This document shows positions 1-6,756 of a DNA stretch of 10,041 nt, one piece after another. The stretch is from an uncultured Acidimicrobiia bacterium (GTDB taxonomy: Bacteria; Actinomycetota; Acidimicrobiia; Spongiisociales; Spongiisociaceae). A model generated the notes under the pieces. That model had not been told where the DNA came from. It was given only the letters and a program-made list of their open reading frames with translations, and ran no database searches. The first letter of the stretch is position 1. The number at the start of each line of letters is the position of its first letter. The translations under genes were made by a program, and so were the position numbers. Where the stretch lies: positions 1-10,041 of the forward strand of contig CALCCX010000035.1 of NCBI GenBank assembly GCA_937900165.1, read 5' to 3'.

Positions 1-161
1 TACACACACATCGCATAGCAAAGAGTAGTTGAGGGGGTACCGTTTGTAGTCTTCTTTTTTTTTTTTTTCTTTTTTTGTTGTTTTTGTTTTTTGTTTTTTT
101 TTTCATGATACGGCGACCACCGAGATCTACACTCTTTCCCTACACGACGCTCTTCCGATCT
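1..161. other. Non-biological end: T-rich tract plus Illumina P5 adapter
   Basis: Bases 104-161 match the 58-base Illumina P5/TruSeq universal adapter at all but the first base; the segment ends in the diagnostic CTCTTCCGATCT. Bases 52-103 are almost all T with scattered C and G. Flow-cell grafting oligos carry a T spacer in front of P5, so the tract probably derives from that oligo, with low-quality base calls adding the C and G. Bases 1-51 are unrecognised. The recG reading frame begins at the first base after the adapter, so this is an untrimmed or mis-assembled read end. It should be masked and not interpreted as a promoter, terminator or integration site. Adapter identity is seen directly; the origin of the T tract is inference. 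Confidence 0.96.
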
Positions 162-954
162 ACTTTCGATGACCCTGTACGGGGGCCTCGACGTGTCGAC
201 CCTGGATGAGATGCCCCCTGGGCGGGCACCGATCAAGACCTGGACGGTGACCAGCGACGGTTTGGATCGCGTTTACGACACCATTCGTTCAGAGGTCGAG
301 CACGGCCGACAGGTCTATGTCGTTTGCCCTTTGGTCGAGGACAGCTCCAAGATCGAAGCTGCCAGCGCGGTTGCCGAGCACCAGCGTTTGCAAGCAGTGT
401 TTCCCGATTTGGCGGTCGGGCTGATGCACGGGCAGATGCACTCCGGCGACAAGGATTCTGCGATGGCGAGTTTCCGCTCAGGAGAAACGGATGTGCTGGT
501 CGCAACGACCGTCATCGAGGTCGGCATTGACGTGCCAAACGCCACTGTGATGGTCATCGAGGACGCTGATCGGTTCGGCCTGAGCCAGCTTCACCAGCTC
601 CGCGGCAGGGTGGGGCGAGGAAGATTCGACTCACAGTGCGTGCTGGTGGCCGACCCGACGACGGACGAAGGAGCCGCCCGCATCACCGCGATGTTGAATA
701 CCAGCGACGGATTTGAACTCGCAGAAGAAGACCTACGGATCAGAGGACAGGGCACGATATTCGGGGCGCGTCAATCCGGCCTCACCGACTTGCGGATCGC
801 CGACATCCTCGGTGACTATCAGGAGTTGGCAGACGCCAGGCGAGAGGCATTCGGTTTGGTTGACGACGACCCCGAGTTGGAGGCGAACCCTGCCATCAGG
901 GACGAGGTGAAAGCCTTGATGGCAGAGGCCGTCGAATGGTTGTTCATTTCATGA
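162..954 (+). CDS. recG: ATP-dependent DNA helicase RecG, C-terminal part (5'-truncated)
   Basis: RecG remodels stalled replication forks and branch-migrates Holliday junctions and R-loops, using ATP in the cytoplasm. Only about the last 263 residues are present. The frame is open from the adapter junction, and the residues just before Met 169 read L-S, as in the family segment TLSMTLYG-DLDVS. Visible motifs are the MTLYGGLDVS and DEMPPGR stretch after helicase motif III, motif V (ATTVIEVGIDVPNA), motif VI (QLHQLRGRVGRG) and the RecG TRG-type element (GFELAEEDLRIRGQG...GARQSG). Full RecG proteins are about 690-740 residues, so roughly 450 are missing. The ATG at 169 is internal, not a start. 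The TGA stop overlaps the rsmD start by four bases. The truncation is a data artefact and not a pseudogene. Confidence 0.95.
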
Positions 955-1505
955 GAGTGATTGCCGGCGTTGCCAAGGGGAGGCGCTTGCGTGGGCCTCG
1001 TGGCAACGTCACCCGACCAATGACCGACCGGGCGAAGGAAGGCCTGTTTTCGTCCATCGCCGCTGATGTACCGGGTGCAGCCGTCATCGATCTGTTCGCC
1101 GGCACCGGTTCCCTCGGCTTGGAGGCACTCAGTCGGGGCGCAGAATCGGCCATTTTCGTAGAAAATGACAAGGCAGCCCTCAAAGTCCTTGAAGCCAACA
1201 TCGAATCGGTAGGACTCGGTGGTGAGTTCATCGCCGGCGAAGTCGAGTACACATTGTCGACGACGCTGACCAGGATGGGGGTTGGCCGGTTCGATCTCGC
1301 GTTCGTCGACCCTCCGTATGACGATTCGCTTGCATCCGTTGAGGCGATATTGTCAGCGTTGATGCCGTTTCTTGCCGAAGATGCGATGGTGGTTGTGCAT
1401 AGACTCGAAGGTGAACCCCGCCCAGTGGCAGATGCACTGGCGTCAGTAGGCGAACGTACATACGGGACCGCTACATTGTGGCGCTACGTGAAGGAGCACA
1501 TGTGA
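951..1505 (+). CDS. rsmD: 16S rRNA (guanine(966)-N(2))-methyltransferase RsmD
   Basis: RsmD methylates N2 of G966 in 16S rRNA, using S-adenosylmethionine, during small-subunit assembly. The 184-residue product matches the usual length of 180-200. It begins MRVIAGVAKGRRL, the family N-terminus. It carries the SAM-binding loop DLFAGTGSLGLEA at residues 47-59 and the catalytic DPPY at residues 120-123. I chose ATG 951 over the in-frame ATG 936 because MRVIAG is the conserved beginning and because it gives an ATGA overlap with the recG stop. It also overlaps the coaD start by four bases, so translational coupling on both sides is likely. rsmD followed by coaD is a very common bacterial pairing. 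Confidence 0.95.
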   Translation: MRVIAGVAKGRRLRGPRGNVTRPMTDRAKEGLFSSIAADVPGAAVIDLFAGTGSLGLEALSRGAESAIFVENDKAALKVLEANIESVGLGGEFIAGEVEYTLSTTLTRMGVGRFDLAFVDPPYDDSLASVEAILSALMPFLAEDAMVVVHRLEGEPRPVADALASVGERTYGTATLWRYVKEHM

Positions 1506-1978
1506 CCACTGCATTGTGTCCGGGAAGCTTTGACCCGCCAACCAACGGTCATATCGATGTGATCGGGCGAAGTGTCTCGATCTTCGACGAGGTGATCGTG
1601 GCGGTCATCCGTAACCCTTCCAAGTCGCCGATGTTCACCAACGACGAACGGGTTGAGATGCTTGAAGCATTGTTCGTCGACGAGCCGAAGGTCAGGGTGG
1701 CGTCATTCGATGGGCTCTTGGTCGACTTTGCTCAGGCCCAGGGGGTCAACGTGATCGTCAAAGGGCTGAGAGCGGTGTCAGACTTCGACTACGAACTCCA
1801 GATGGCTCAGATGAACCATCACCTCGCCGCGTTCGAGACGGTGTTCATTCCCACGAGTGCCGAGTTCGGGTATCTATCGTCTTCACTTGTGAAAGATGTC
1901 GGGCGGTTGGGCGGCCTGGTCGATGGCCTGGTTCCTCCGCTCGTCGCGCAACTACTGAAAGAACGGTGGTCCACATGA
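1502..1978 (+). CDS. coaD: Phosphopantetheine adenylyltransferase (PPAT)
   Basis: CoaD transfers AMP from ATP to 4'-phosphopantetheine to give dephospho-CoA, the penultimate step of coenzyme A synthesis, as a cytoplasmic hexamer. The product is 158 residues (usual about 160). Motifs are PGSFDPPTNGH at residues 7-17 with the nucleotidyltransferase TxGH, K41 in the NPSKSPMF loop, KGLRAVSDFDYE at 87-98 with R90, and the LSSSLVKD signature at 125-132. I chose the GTG at 1502: it has an AAGGAG ribosome site at 1491-1496 and places the first strand directly at the N-terminus. The in-frame ATG at 1478 would add eight atypical residues. The GTG overlaps the rsmD stop, and the gene's own TGA overlaps the next start. 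All expected active-site residues are present. Confidence 0.96.
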   Translation: MTTALCPGSFDPPTNGHIDVIGRSVSIFDEVIVAVIRNPSKSPMFTNDERVEMLEALFVDEPKVRVASFDGLLVDFAQAQGVNVIVKGLRAVSDFDYELQMAQMNHHLAAFETVFIPTSAEFGYLSSSLVKDVGRLGGLVDGLVPPLVAQLLKERWST

Positions 1979-2526
1979 GTGACGACCTTCCCCCAGACTA
2001 CGACGATCTCGGAGAGCCCGAGGCGGGCACAGAACAGCCAACGGCCAGCGTTGGTGAGCTTCAGGAACTGCTAGACGAGCTGCTGGTGGCAGTCGAGGGG
2101 GCGAAAGCGGTCCCGCTGTCTGCCAACGTCATGGTGGATCGTGAGCAGATGCTTGCCATGTTACGCAATTTGCGTGATCGGCTGCCTGAAGAGCTCAAAG
2201 CGGCCAGATGGATGATCCGTGAACGGGAAGCCTTTGTCGGCCGCACCAACGAGCGAGCACGAGATGTGATGGAACGCGCCAGGACCCGTGCAGATGAGCT
2301 GGTGAGCGAGTCCCACATCATGGCCGAGGCGGTAGAGGAGGCAAACATCCTCGTTCGGAGGGCAGAGGGCGAGGGCCGGCGTCTGCGTCTTGAATCCGAG
2401 GACTATGCGGATGACCGCTATGCGCGTCTAGAGGAGCTTTACGCGAAGCTGGCAGGTCAAGTGGCCGACGCCAGGGCCAACCTCCGAGCTGCTCGCCCGC
2501 CGGTTCCGCCCGTCCCAGGAGTCTGA
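1975..2526 (+). CDS. SepIVA/DivIVA-like coiled-coil septation protein, short form
   Basis: This 183-residue hydrophilic protein resembles mycobacterial SepIVA (Rv2927c type), a DivIVA-like coiled-coil protein needed for septation and envelope growth, from memory of that family. Residues 1-25 are acidic and probably disordered. Residues 26-86 follow the SepIVA head pattern: a leucine-rich helix, then A-x-x-VPLSANVMVDR, then LRDRLPEELKAA. Residues about 85-140 are a charged Ala/Glu/Arg coiled coil. Residues 141-172 form a second helix (EDYADDRYARLEELY), and the tail is Pro-rich (RPPVPPVP). SepIVA is about 245 residues, so the coil is shorter here. Position supports the call, since SepIVA precedes the DUF177-rnc-mutM-smc group in mycobacteria. 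ATG 1975 overlaps the coaD stop (ATGA); an in-frame ATG at 1966 is a less likely start. The function is inferred. Confidence 0.72.
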   Translation: MSDDLPPDYDDLGEPEAGTEQPTASVGELQELLDELLVAVEGAKAVPLSANVMVDREQMLAMLRNLRDRLPEELKAARWMIREREAFVGRTNERARDVMERARTRADELVSESHIMAEAVEEANILVRRAEGEGRRLRLESEDYADDRYARLEELYAKLAGQVADARANLRAARPPVPPVPGV

Positions 2527-2572
2527 GAATCGCGTCCGCTACTGCCATGGCCGGCTGACGGCGAGGCGATCG

Positions 2573-3325
2573 ATGAGCGACTATTTCGATCCTCTGGTCG
2601 CCCCATTCACATGGCGAGGCACCATCGGCGAGTCGGTCGTCATGGTGCATGGATTCACCGGCACGGCTGCCCATTTTCGATTGTTGGGCCGTTTTCTCAA
2701 CGATCGCCAATACACCACGATTGCCCCTCTGCTCGCAGGCCATGGGACCTCAATGGCCGAAATGGCGCAGACCGACAACGACGATTGGCTCGCTTCGGTA
2801 AGGGTCACTACCGAGTCAGCACTTGCCGAGAACGACCGGGTTCATCTGGTTGGGCTTTCGTTGGGAGGGCTCTTGTCGGTACTGATCGCAGACGAACTCC
2901 CCGTGACGTCGGTGACCACCATCAACGCGCCTATCCGTTTTAAAAACGCCAGAACCTATGCAAGTCCGCTCCTGAGCAGGATCACACCCATGATCAGTTG
3001 GCCAGAGGCCCCTCCTCCGCCGTTGGCGGACGAGGCGAAACCGCTGTGGCTCACATATTCTGGGTTTCCCACCAAGGCGCTGGCCGACCTGGTGACTACC
3101 AGCCGGATGGCCCTCGAAGCCGCTTCGCGAGTCCGGATCGCCTCGTTGACAATCCAGTCGAAGGCCGATGCGACCGTCAAACCGATCAGCGGTCGACTGC
3201 TCGCAGACGCTCTTGGGCCACGCAATCGACTCGTCTGGCTGGAACGTTCGATTCACAACTCCTTGCTCGACGGAGAGCGTGACATCATCCACCACGCGGT
3301 GCTGGACAGAATCCGCTCGGCTTGA
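2573..3325 (+). CDS. Est30-like carboxylesterase / monoacylglycerol-lipase-type alpha/beta hydrolase
   Basis: The 250-residue product fits the small carboxylesterase family typified by Geobacillus Est30, cytoplasmic enzymes that hydrolyse short to medium acyl esters or monoacylglycerols. An early HGFTG (residues 26-30) supplies the oxyanion hole. LLGRFL and the GHG at 56-58 are family hallmarks, as is DDW at 70-72. The nucleophile elbow is GLSLGG with Ser96, the likely acid is Asp199 in SKADATV, and the likely base is His228 in SIHNSLLD. Residues about 130-180 form the variable lid, with a Pro run at 147-150. No signal peptide is seen. The start at 2573 has only a weak ribosome site (GAGG at 2563-2566). 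It sits 46 bases after the sepIVA-like gene and 57 bases before the DUF177 ATG. The natural substrate is unknown; nearby plsX makes a lipid role plausible, but this is inference. Confidence 0.85.
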   Translation: MSDYFDPLVAPFTWRGTIGESVVMVHGFTGTAAHFRLLGRFLNDRQYTTIAPLLAGHGTSMAEMAQTDNDDWLASVRVTTESALAENDRVHLVGLSLGGLLSVLIADELPVTSVTTINAPIRFKNARTYASPLLSRITPMISWPEAPPPPLADEAKPLWLTYSGFPTKALADLVTTSRMALEAASRVRIASLTIQSKADATVKPISGRLLADALGPRNRLVWLERSIHNSLLDGERDIIHHAVLDRIRSA

Positions 3326-3355
3326 GTGGAATAGGGCGCAAGCAGGGCCAAGGTG

Positions 3356-3384
3356 TTCCTGCTGGTGCTGACCGGCCCTAGAAT
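3356..3384 (+). promoter_or_regulatory. Possible promoter ahead of or within the start of the DUF177 gene
   Basis: TTCCTG at 3356-3361 and TAGAAT at 3379-3384 are separated by 17 bases, the standard sigma-70-type spacing. The -10 matches TATAAT at five of six positions; the -35 is weak. Transcription would begin near 3391, downstream of the ATG at 3383, which would force translation to start further in. Alternative weak stems (AGCAGG 3341-3346 with CCTGCT 3358-3363, or AGGGCC 3344-3349 with GGCCCT 3374-3379) overlap the same stretch. This may be a fortuitous match. Confidence 0.3.
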
Positions 3385-3913
3385 GTTGCTCACTTCCCTG
3401 GAGAACCTCATTCAGTCGCCGTTTGTCGTATTCGTCAATGATCTGCTCGGTCTCGCTGGGGCCCGTCGCACGGAAGAATTGAGCGGACCCTTGGAGTTTG
3501 AGACCGATTTGGTCACCCTGGTTGGCGATGCGCGCGCGATTATCAGCCTCGAGGCAATGGCGGATGGCCTCGTCGCGAGAGGCGAGGTCGTGGCACCGGT
3601 GTTGTTCCGTTGCAACCGCTGCCTCGTTCGATGGCAAGAGGACGCAAACGCAGAGGTGGTCCTCGTTTTCGGGGAAGCAGTGGACGATGAGATCCACCCG
3701 ATTGGGCGTGATGGGGCGATCGATCTCGAGCCGTTCGTCAGGGACGAGCTGTGCCTTTCTCTTCCCTTGGCGCCCTTGTGCTCTGATTCGTGTTTGGGAC
3801 TTTGCCAGACGTGCGGAACCGACTTGAATAGGCGACCCTGTTCAGGGCATCCTGACGCGAACGAATCTCCGTTCGCCGCTCTCAGAGGATTCCTCGGACC
3901 AGAGATCGACTGA
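3383..3913 (+). CDS. DUF177 / YceD-family zinc-ribbon-like protein, rpmF-linked
   Basis: YceD/DUF177 proteins are encoded directly upstream of rpmF in most bacteria and are linked to 23S rRNA and large-subunit biogenesis; the biochemical role is unsettled. The product is 176 residues from ATG 3383, typical of actinobacterial members. An N-terminal strand segment SPFVVFVNDLLGLAGARR leads the domain. Metal-ligand-like cysteines sit at C77 and C80, then C133, C137, C141 and C144 in the family signature Cx3CxGLCxxCGxxLN, with C153 after it. The start is uncertain. A GTG at 3353 would add 10 residues. ATG 3383 lacks a ribosome site. A CTGGAG at 3398-3403 lies ahead of an in-frame ATT at 3410, which would put the start right at the conserved segment. 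The stop TGA abuts the rpmF ribosome site. Confidence 0.88.
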   Translation: MLLTSLENLIQSPFVVFVNDLLGLAGARRTEELSGPLEFETDLVTLVGDARAIISLEAMADGLVARGEVVAPVLFRCNRCLVRWQEDANAEVVLVFGEAVDDEIHPIGRDGAIDLEPFVRDELCLSLPLAPLCSDSCLGLCQTCGTDLNRRPCSGHPDANESPFAALRGFLGPEID

Positions 3914-3924
3914 AGGAGCGCCCC

Positions 3925-4104
3925 ATGGCGGTGCCAAAGAAGAAAATGTCGCGCTCGCGCACCAGACGCCGCAAGGCCACGTGGAAAGCCTCGCGTCCCA
4001 ACATCGTCAGGTGTCCTGCCTGTGACAAGCCGGCTCGACCCCACCGGGTGTGCCTGGAGTGCGGCTCGTACAACGGCCGGCAGGTCGTCGACGTCTCCGA
4101 GTAG
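3925..4104 (+). CDS. rpmF: 50S ribosomal protein L32
   Basis: L32 is a small zinc-ribbon protein of the large ribosomal subunit. The frame gives 59 residues with the family N-terminus MAVPKKKMSRSRTRRRKA, then a zinc ribbon with C30-x2-C33 and C43-x2-C46 inside CPACDKP...RVCLECGSYNGR. It is therefore the zinc-binding (C+) form. An excellent AAGGAG at 3913-3918 lies six bases before the ATG and begins at the last base of the upstream DUF177 stop codon. plsX follows after nine bases. DUF177-rpmF-plsX is a classical linkage of ribosome and phospholipid synthesis, and co-transcription is very likely. Confidence 0.97.
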   Translation: MAVPKKKMSRSRTRRRKATWKASRPNIVRCPACDKPARPHRVCLECGSYNGRQVVDVSE

Positions 4105-4113
4105 AGGATCCAT

Positions 4114-5088
4114 ATGGCTCGGGTAGCTCTCGACGCCATGGGGAGCGATCACGGTCCCGCCGAGTTGGTGGCCGGTGCTGCCCGAGCTGCTGAGGACGGC
4201 CACGAGCTCGTCCTCGTCGGTGACGAACCCACCCTCAGATCCATGGTGGCCGATTGCGGTGTCGATTTACCCATCGTGCACGCTTCGCAGGTCATCGATA
4301 TGGCAGAGGATCCCGCCAAAGCAATCCGCGAAAAGGCTGACGCCTCAGTGGTGAAAACCGCCAAGATGGTGCGGACGGGCGAGGTCGAAGCCATGGTTTC
4401 GGCCGGCTCGACGGGTGCGGTACTCGCGGCCGCGGTCATCCTCATCGGTCGCCTTGCAGGCGTCCATCGGCCCGCGATCGCGACGGTGATCCCGACGGCC
4501 GGGTCTCCGACGGTCATGATCGACTCTGGAGCCAATCCTGAATGCCGTCCGGAATACCTTGTGCAGTTTGCCGTCATGGGCTCGTTGCTCAGCGAAGTCA
4601 TCCTCGGAGTCTCGGTACCGCGGGTAGCGCTGTTCAACATCGGTGTAGAAAAGTCGAAAGGGCGTGACCTTGACAGAGAGGTATATGCCCGCCTGGTTGA
4701 CGCCCCGCTCAATTTCATAGGCAACGTAGAAGGCCGAGACATCTTGAATGACTCCGCAGACGTTTGGGTAACGGACGGGTTCACGGGAAACGTTGTTCTC
4801 AAGACAACCGAGGCCACTGCCCATTACGCCCTGAGTCTGGCACTTGCTGCGCTTGGGCAACTCCCTGACCACATGCAAGGGGCCGTCATGGGAGCTCTGG
4901 AGAGCATCCAGCAGACGCTCAATCCGGACGAATACGGGGGTGCGCACCTGGTGGGCACCAAGGGCGTCGTGATCATTGCCCACGGGGCTTCGTCTTCAAC
5001 GGCCATCTACAACGCGATTCGAATGGCCACCGAGGGGGCCAAAGGGGGGTTCGTCGAACAACTGGAAACAAGACTGGCCGCGATATGA
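4114..5088 (+). CDS. plsX: Phosphate acyltransferase PlsX
   Basis: PlsX converts acyl-ACP and phosphate into acyl phosphate, the acyl donor for PlsY at the first committed step of phosphatidic acid synthesis; it is a peripheral membrane enzyme. The product is 324 residues, the usual length. Recognisable blocks are VALDAMGSDHGP near the N-terminus (residues 4-15), SAGSTGA at 96-102, the PTVMIDSGAN stretch, NIGVEKSKGRDL, FIGNVEGRDI, and VTDGFTGNVVLKTTE followed by the GAHLVGTKGVVIIAHGAS segment. The ATG at 4114 has GAGGA at 4104-4108, five bases upstream. The TGA stop overlaps the rnc ATG (ATGA at 5085-5088), implying coupled translation. Confidence 0.97.
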   Translation: MARVALDAMGSDHGPAELVAGAARAAEDGHELVLVGDEPTLRSMVADCGVDLPIVHASQVIDMAEDPAKAIREKADASVVKTAKMVRTGEVEAMVSAGSTGAVLAAAVILIGRLAGVHRPAIATVIPTAGSPTVMIDSGANPECRPEYLVQFAVMGSLLSEVILGVSVPRVALFNIGVEKSKGRDLDREVYARLVDAPLNFIGNVEGRDILNDSADVWVTDGFTGNVVLKTTEATAHYALSLALAALGQLPDHMQGAVMGALESIQQTLNPDEYGGAHLVGTKGVVIIAHGASSSTAIYNAIRMATEGAKGGFVEQLETRLAAI

Positions 5089-5774
5089 AGGATTTGGCGG
5101 TTCTGGCTGAGGCGCTGGGACACGACTTTACCGACATTGGCTACTTGCACACTGCCATGGTCCATAGGTCATATGTTGCCGAGCATTTGAAGGAGGGCTC
5201 AAACGAGCGGTTCGAATTCTTGGGAGACGCGGTGTTGCAGCTCGTGGTGACCGATTTCATCTTCCGCGAGTACCCCAATCTTCCCGAGGGAGAGTTGGCC
5301 AAGATTCGTTCTGCGTGTGTCAACGGAGATCTTCTTCGCGAGGTCGCCGAGGAGCTCGGAGTAGGCAGGCATCTCCTCCTTGGCAGAGGTGAGGTCACAT
5401 CGGGCGGGAGGACCAAGGCGTCGATCCTGGCAGATGCGATGGAAGCGATTCTGGCAGCCGTCTACCTGGATGCCGGCCTCAAAGTGTGCGAGGAGCTGAT
5501 CATGCGCCTCTGGGAAGTCCGGATCAGGGCTCGATCCACGGCACCAGGACGGCGCGATTTCAAGACGAGGCTCCAGGAACTATTGGCAGTTGAGGGGCAA
5601 CGTCCCAAGTACCGAATCATCGCAGACGGGCCTGATCACGAGAAGAGCTTTACCGCCACCCTCACAATCGATGGCAGGCAGGTTGGTGTCGGAACCGGGC
5701 ATTCCAAGAAGGAGGCAGAACAACACGCCGCCGAGCAGGCACTGTCCGCGATGGAACCGACAGCCGTCACCTGA
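5085..5774 (+). CDS. rnc: Ribonuclease III
   Basis: RNase III is a cytoplasmic homodimeric endonuclease that cuts double-stranded RNA in rRNA maturation and mRNA turnover. The 229-residue product has the signature NERFEFLGDAVL at residues 40-51 with acidic residues E41, E44 and D48. A second acidic cluster, D117 and E120, lies in the ILADAMEAILAAVYLD region. A double-stranded RNA-binding domain follows at about 157-223, with its HSKKEAEQHAAEQAL helix near the end. All catalytic metal ligands are present. It begins inside the plsX stop, and only three bases separate its TGA from mutM, so plsX-rnc-mutM form one transcription unit. Confidence 0.97.
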   Translation: MKDLAVLAEALGHDFTDIGYLHTAMVHRSYVAEHLKEGSNERFEFLGDAVLQLVVTDFIFREYPNLPEGELAKIRSACVNGDLLREVAEELGVGRHLLLGRGEVTSGGRTKASILADAMEAILAAVYLDAGLKVCEELIMRLWEVRIRARSTAPGRRDFKTRLQELLAVEGQRPKYRIIADGPDHEKSFTATLTIDGRQVGVGTGHSKKEAEQHAAEQALSAMEPTAVT

Positions 5775-5777
5775 GCG

Positions 5778-6608
5778 GTGCCCGAACTTCCTGAGGTCGA
5801 GACCACTAGACGAGGAATCGAGCCGGCTTTGCTCGGGGCCCGGATCATGGACGTTTCGGTTCGGCGGGCTCGGATGTCGAGGCGTCAACCCAATCCTGCC
5901 GATATCCCTGGTCGTCTGATCGGGCGCAAGGTGCGGGAGGTCGGAAGGGTTGGCAAGTTCTTGATCGTCGACATCGAGGACGACTTTTCCCTTGTGATGC
6001 ACCTCGGTATGTCAGGCCGCCTCTGCGTTGCCGATCGAGGGGATCCAGAGGATGCTCACACCAACATCGTGATCACCACCGAAACGTCACGTGAGATACG
6101 AATGGTCGATCCGCGCACTTTTGGTTTCATAGTCGTGTTTACGCCCGAGGAACTGGCCGGTTCATCGATTGCCACTCTTGGACCCGACGCTCTCGACGCG
6201 TTGCCGAGATCCCCTCGATTCATGAGGCGGATGGCCGGTAGATCTGTTGCGATCAAGACTCTGTTGCTAGATCAACGTTTTTTGGCAGGGCTTGGAAACA
6301 TCTACGCGGACGAGGTCCTGCATCGAGCTCGAGTCGACCCACTTCGTCAAGCCGGCTCCCTCGTCGCGCAGGAGGTCTCGGCAATCCGTAAGCACATCCG
6401 GCCAGTCTTGGCCGACGGGCTCGCCTATGGTGGCACGTCCTTGGGTGATTTGGCCTACCTACTTCCGGACGGAAGGGCGGGCGAGTACTTCGTGCGGCTC
6501 CGGGTTTATGGACGTGAAGGAGAAAGTTGTCGCCGGTGCCGGTCGACAATCATCAAACGTGTGGTCGGCGGCCGATCGACGTTCTCGTGCCCCTCCTGCC
6601 AACGATAG
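5778..6608 (+). CDS. mutM: Formamidopyrimidine-DNA glycosylase (Fpg/MutM)
   Basis: MutM excises 8-oxoguanine and formamidopyrimidines from DNA and nicks the abasic site by beta/delta elimination. The product is 276 residues. The GTG at 5778 is fixed by chemistry: Pro2, the Schiff-base nucleophile, must follow the initiator, giving MPELPEVETTRRG with E3. K60 (in GRVGKFLIV) is the lysine corresponding to E. coli Lys57. HLGMSGRL, DPRTFGF and the LLLDQRFLAGLGNIYADE helix-two-turn-helix region are intact. The C-terminal zinc finger has C251, C254, C271 and C274, with R266 in the GGRSTF hairpin. It ends in an amber TAG directly before the tandem repeat. There is no clear ribosome site, so translation is probably coupled to rnc. 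Confidence 0.97.
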   Translation: MPELPEVETTRRGIEPALLGARIMDVSVRRARMSRRQPNPADIPGRLIGRKVREVGRVGKFLIVDIEDDFSLVMHLGMSGRLCVADRGDPEDAHTNIVITTETSREIRMVDPRTFGFIVVFTPEELAGSSIATLGPDALDALPRSPRFMRRMAGRSVAIKTLLLDQRFLAGLGNIYADEVLHRARVDPLRQAGSLVAQEVSAIRKHIRPVLADGLAYGGTSLGDLAYLLPDGRAGEYFVRLRVYGREGESCRRCRSTIIKRVVGGRSTFSCPSCQR

Positions 6609-6610
6609 AA

Positions 6611-6710
6611 AGCCACAGCCACAGCCACAGCTACAGCTACAGCTACAGCCACAGCCACAGCCACAGCCACAGCCACAGCCACAGCCACAGCCACAGCCAC
6701 AGCCACAGCT
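6611..6710. repeat. Hexanucleotide tandem repeat (AGCCAC)n with an internal AGCTAC block
   Basis: Sixteen perfect-length hexamers run from 6611 to 6706, followed by a partial AGCT. Units 1-3 and 7-16 read AGCCAC; units 4-6 (6629-6646) read AGCTAC, a C-to-T change shared by three neighbouring copies. The array begins three bases after the mutM stop and ends just before a possible -35 element of the next gene. No frame is closed by the repeat: the plus strand reads Ala-Thr, Pro-Gln or Ser-His/Tyr, and the minus strand reads Val-Ala or Cys-Gly/Ser dipeptides. Copy-number change would alter spacing by multiples of six without shifting any frame. Arrays of this kind are prone to slippage and also to assembly error. 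Confidence 0.97.
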
Positions 6711-6714
6711 GATC

Positions 6715-6745
6715 TTGCTTGCCGGCGTCAGCGGCGATTTAGGAT
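6715..6745 (+). promoter_or_regulatory. Possible promoter of the aminotransferase gene
   Basis: TTGCTT at 6715-6720 and TAGGAT at 6740-6745 are 19 bases apart; read instead as TTTAGG (6738-6743), the spacing is 17. Transcription would begin around 6752, leaving a short leader to the ATG at 6771. This lies directly downstream of the tandem repeat, so repeat length could affect upstream contacts. The match is moderate and not proof of activity. Confidence 0.3.
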
Positions 6746-6756
6746 GACTTTTGTTC

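Noticed and set aside
52..103. T-rich tract as a rho-independent terminator or phage-like region
   Set aside because: It abuts the P5 adapter and has no preceding GC-rich stem. It is best explained as flow-cell oligo sequence.
162..954. recG as a genuine truncated pseudogene
   Set aside because: The frame is intact to its normal C-terminus and is cut exactly at the adapter boundary, so the loss is technical.
3341..3379. Attenuator between the esterase and the DUF177 gene
   Set aside because: Two mutually exclusive six-pair stems can be drawn, but both are weak, there is no leader peptide and no T-run; noted only under the promoter entry.
2816..3697. Long minus-strand reading frame opposite the esterase and DUF177 genes
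   Set aside because: It overlaps two plus-strand genes with clear family motifs, shows no recognisable domain, and such antisense frames are common at this GC content.
6611..6710. CRISPR array or protein-coding dipeptide repeat
   Set aside because: The unit is only six bases with no spacers. The open frames through it exist on both strands only because the repeat lacks stops; none has a start with a ribosome site or any family similarity.
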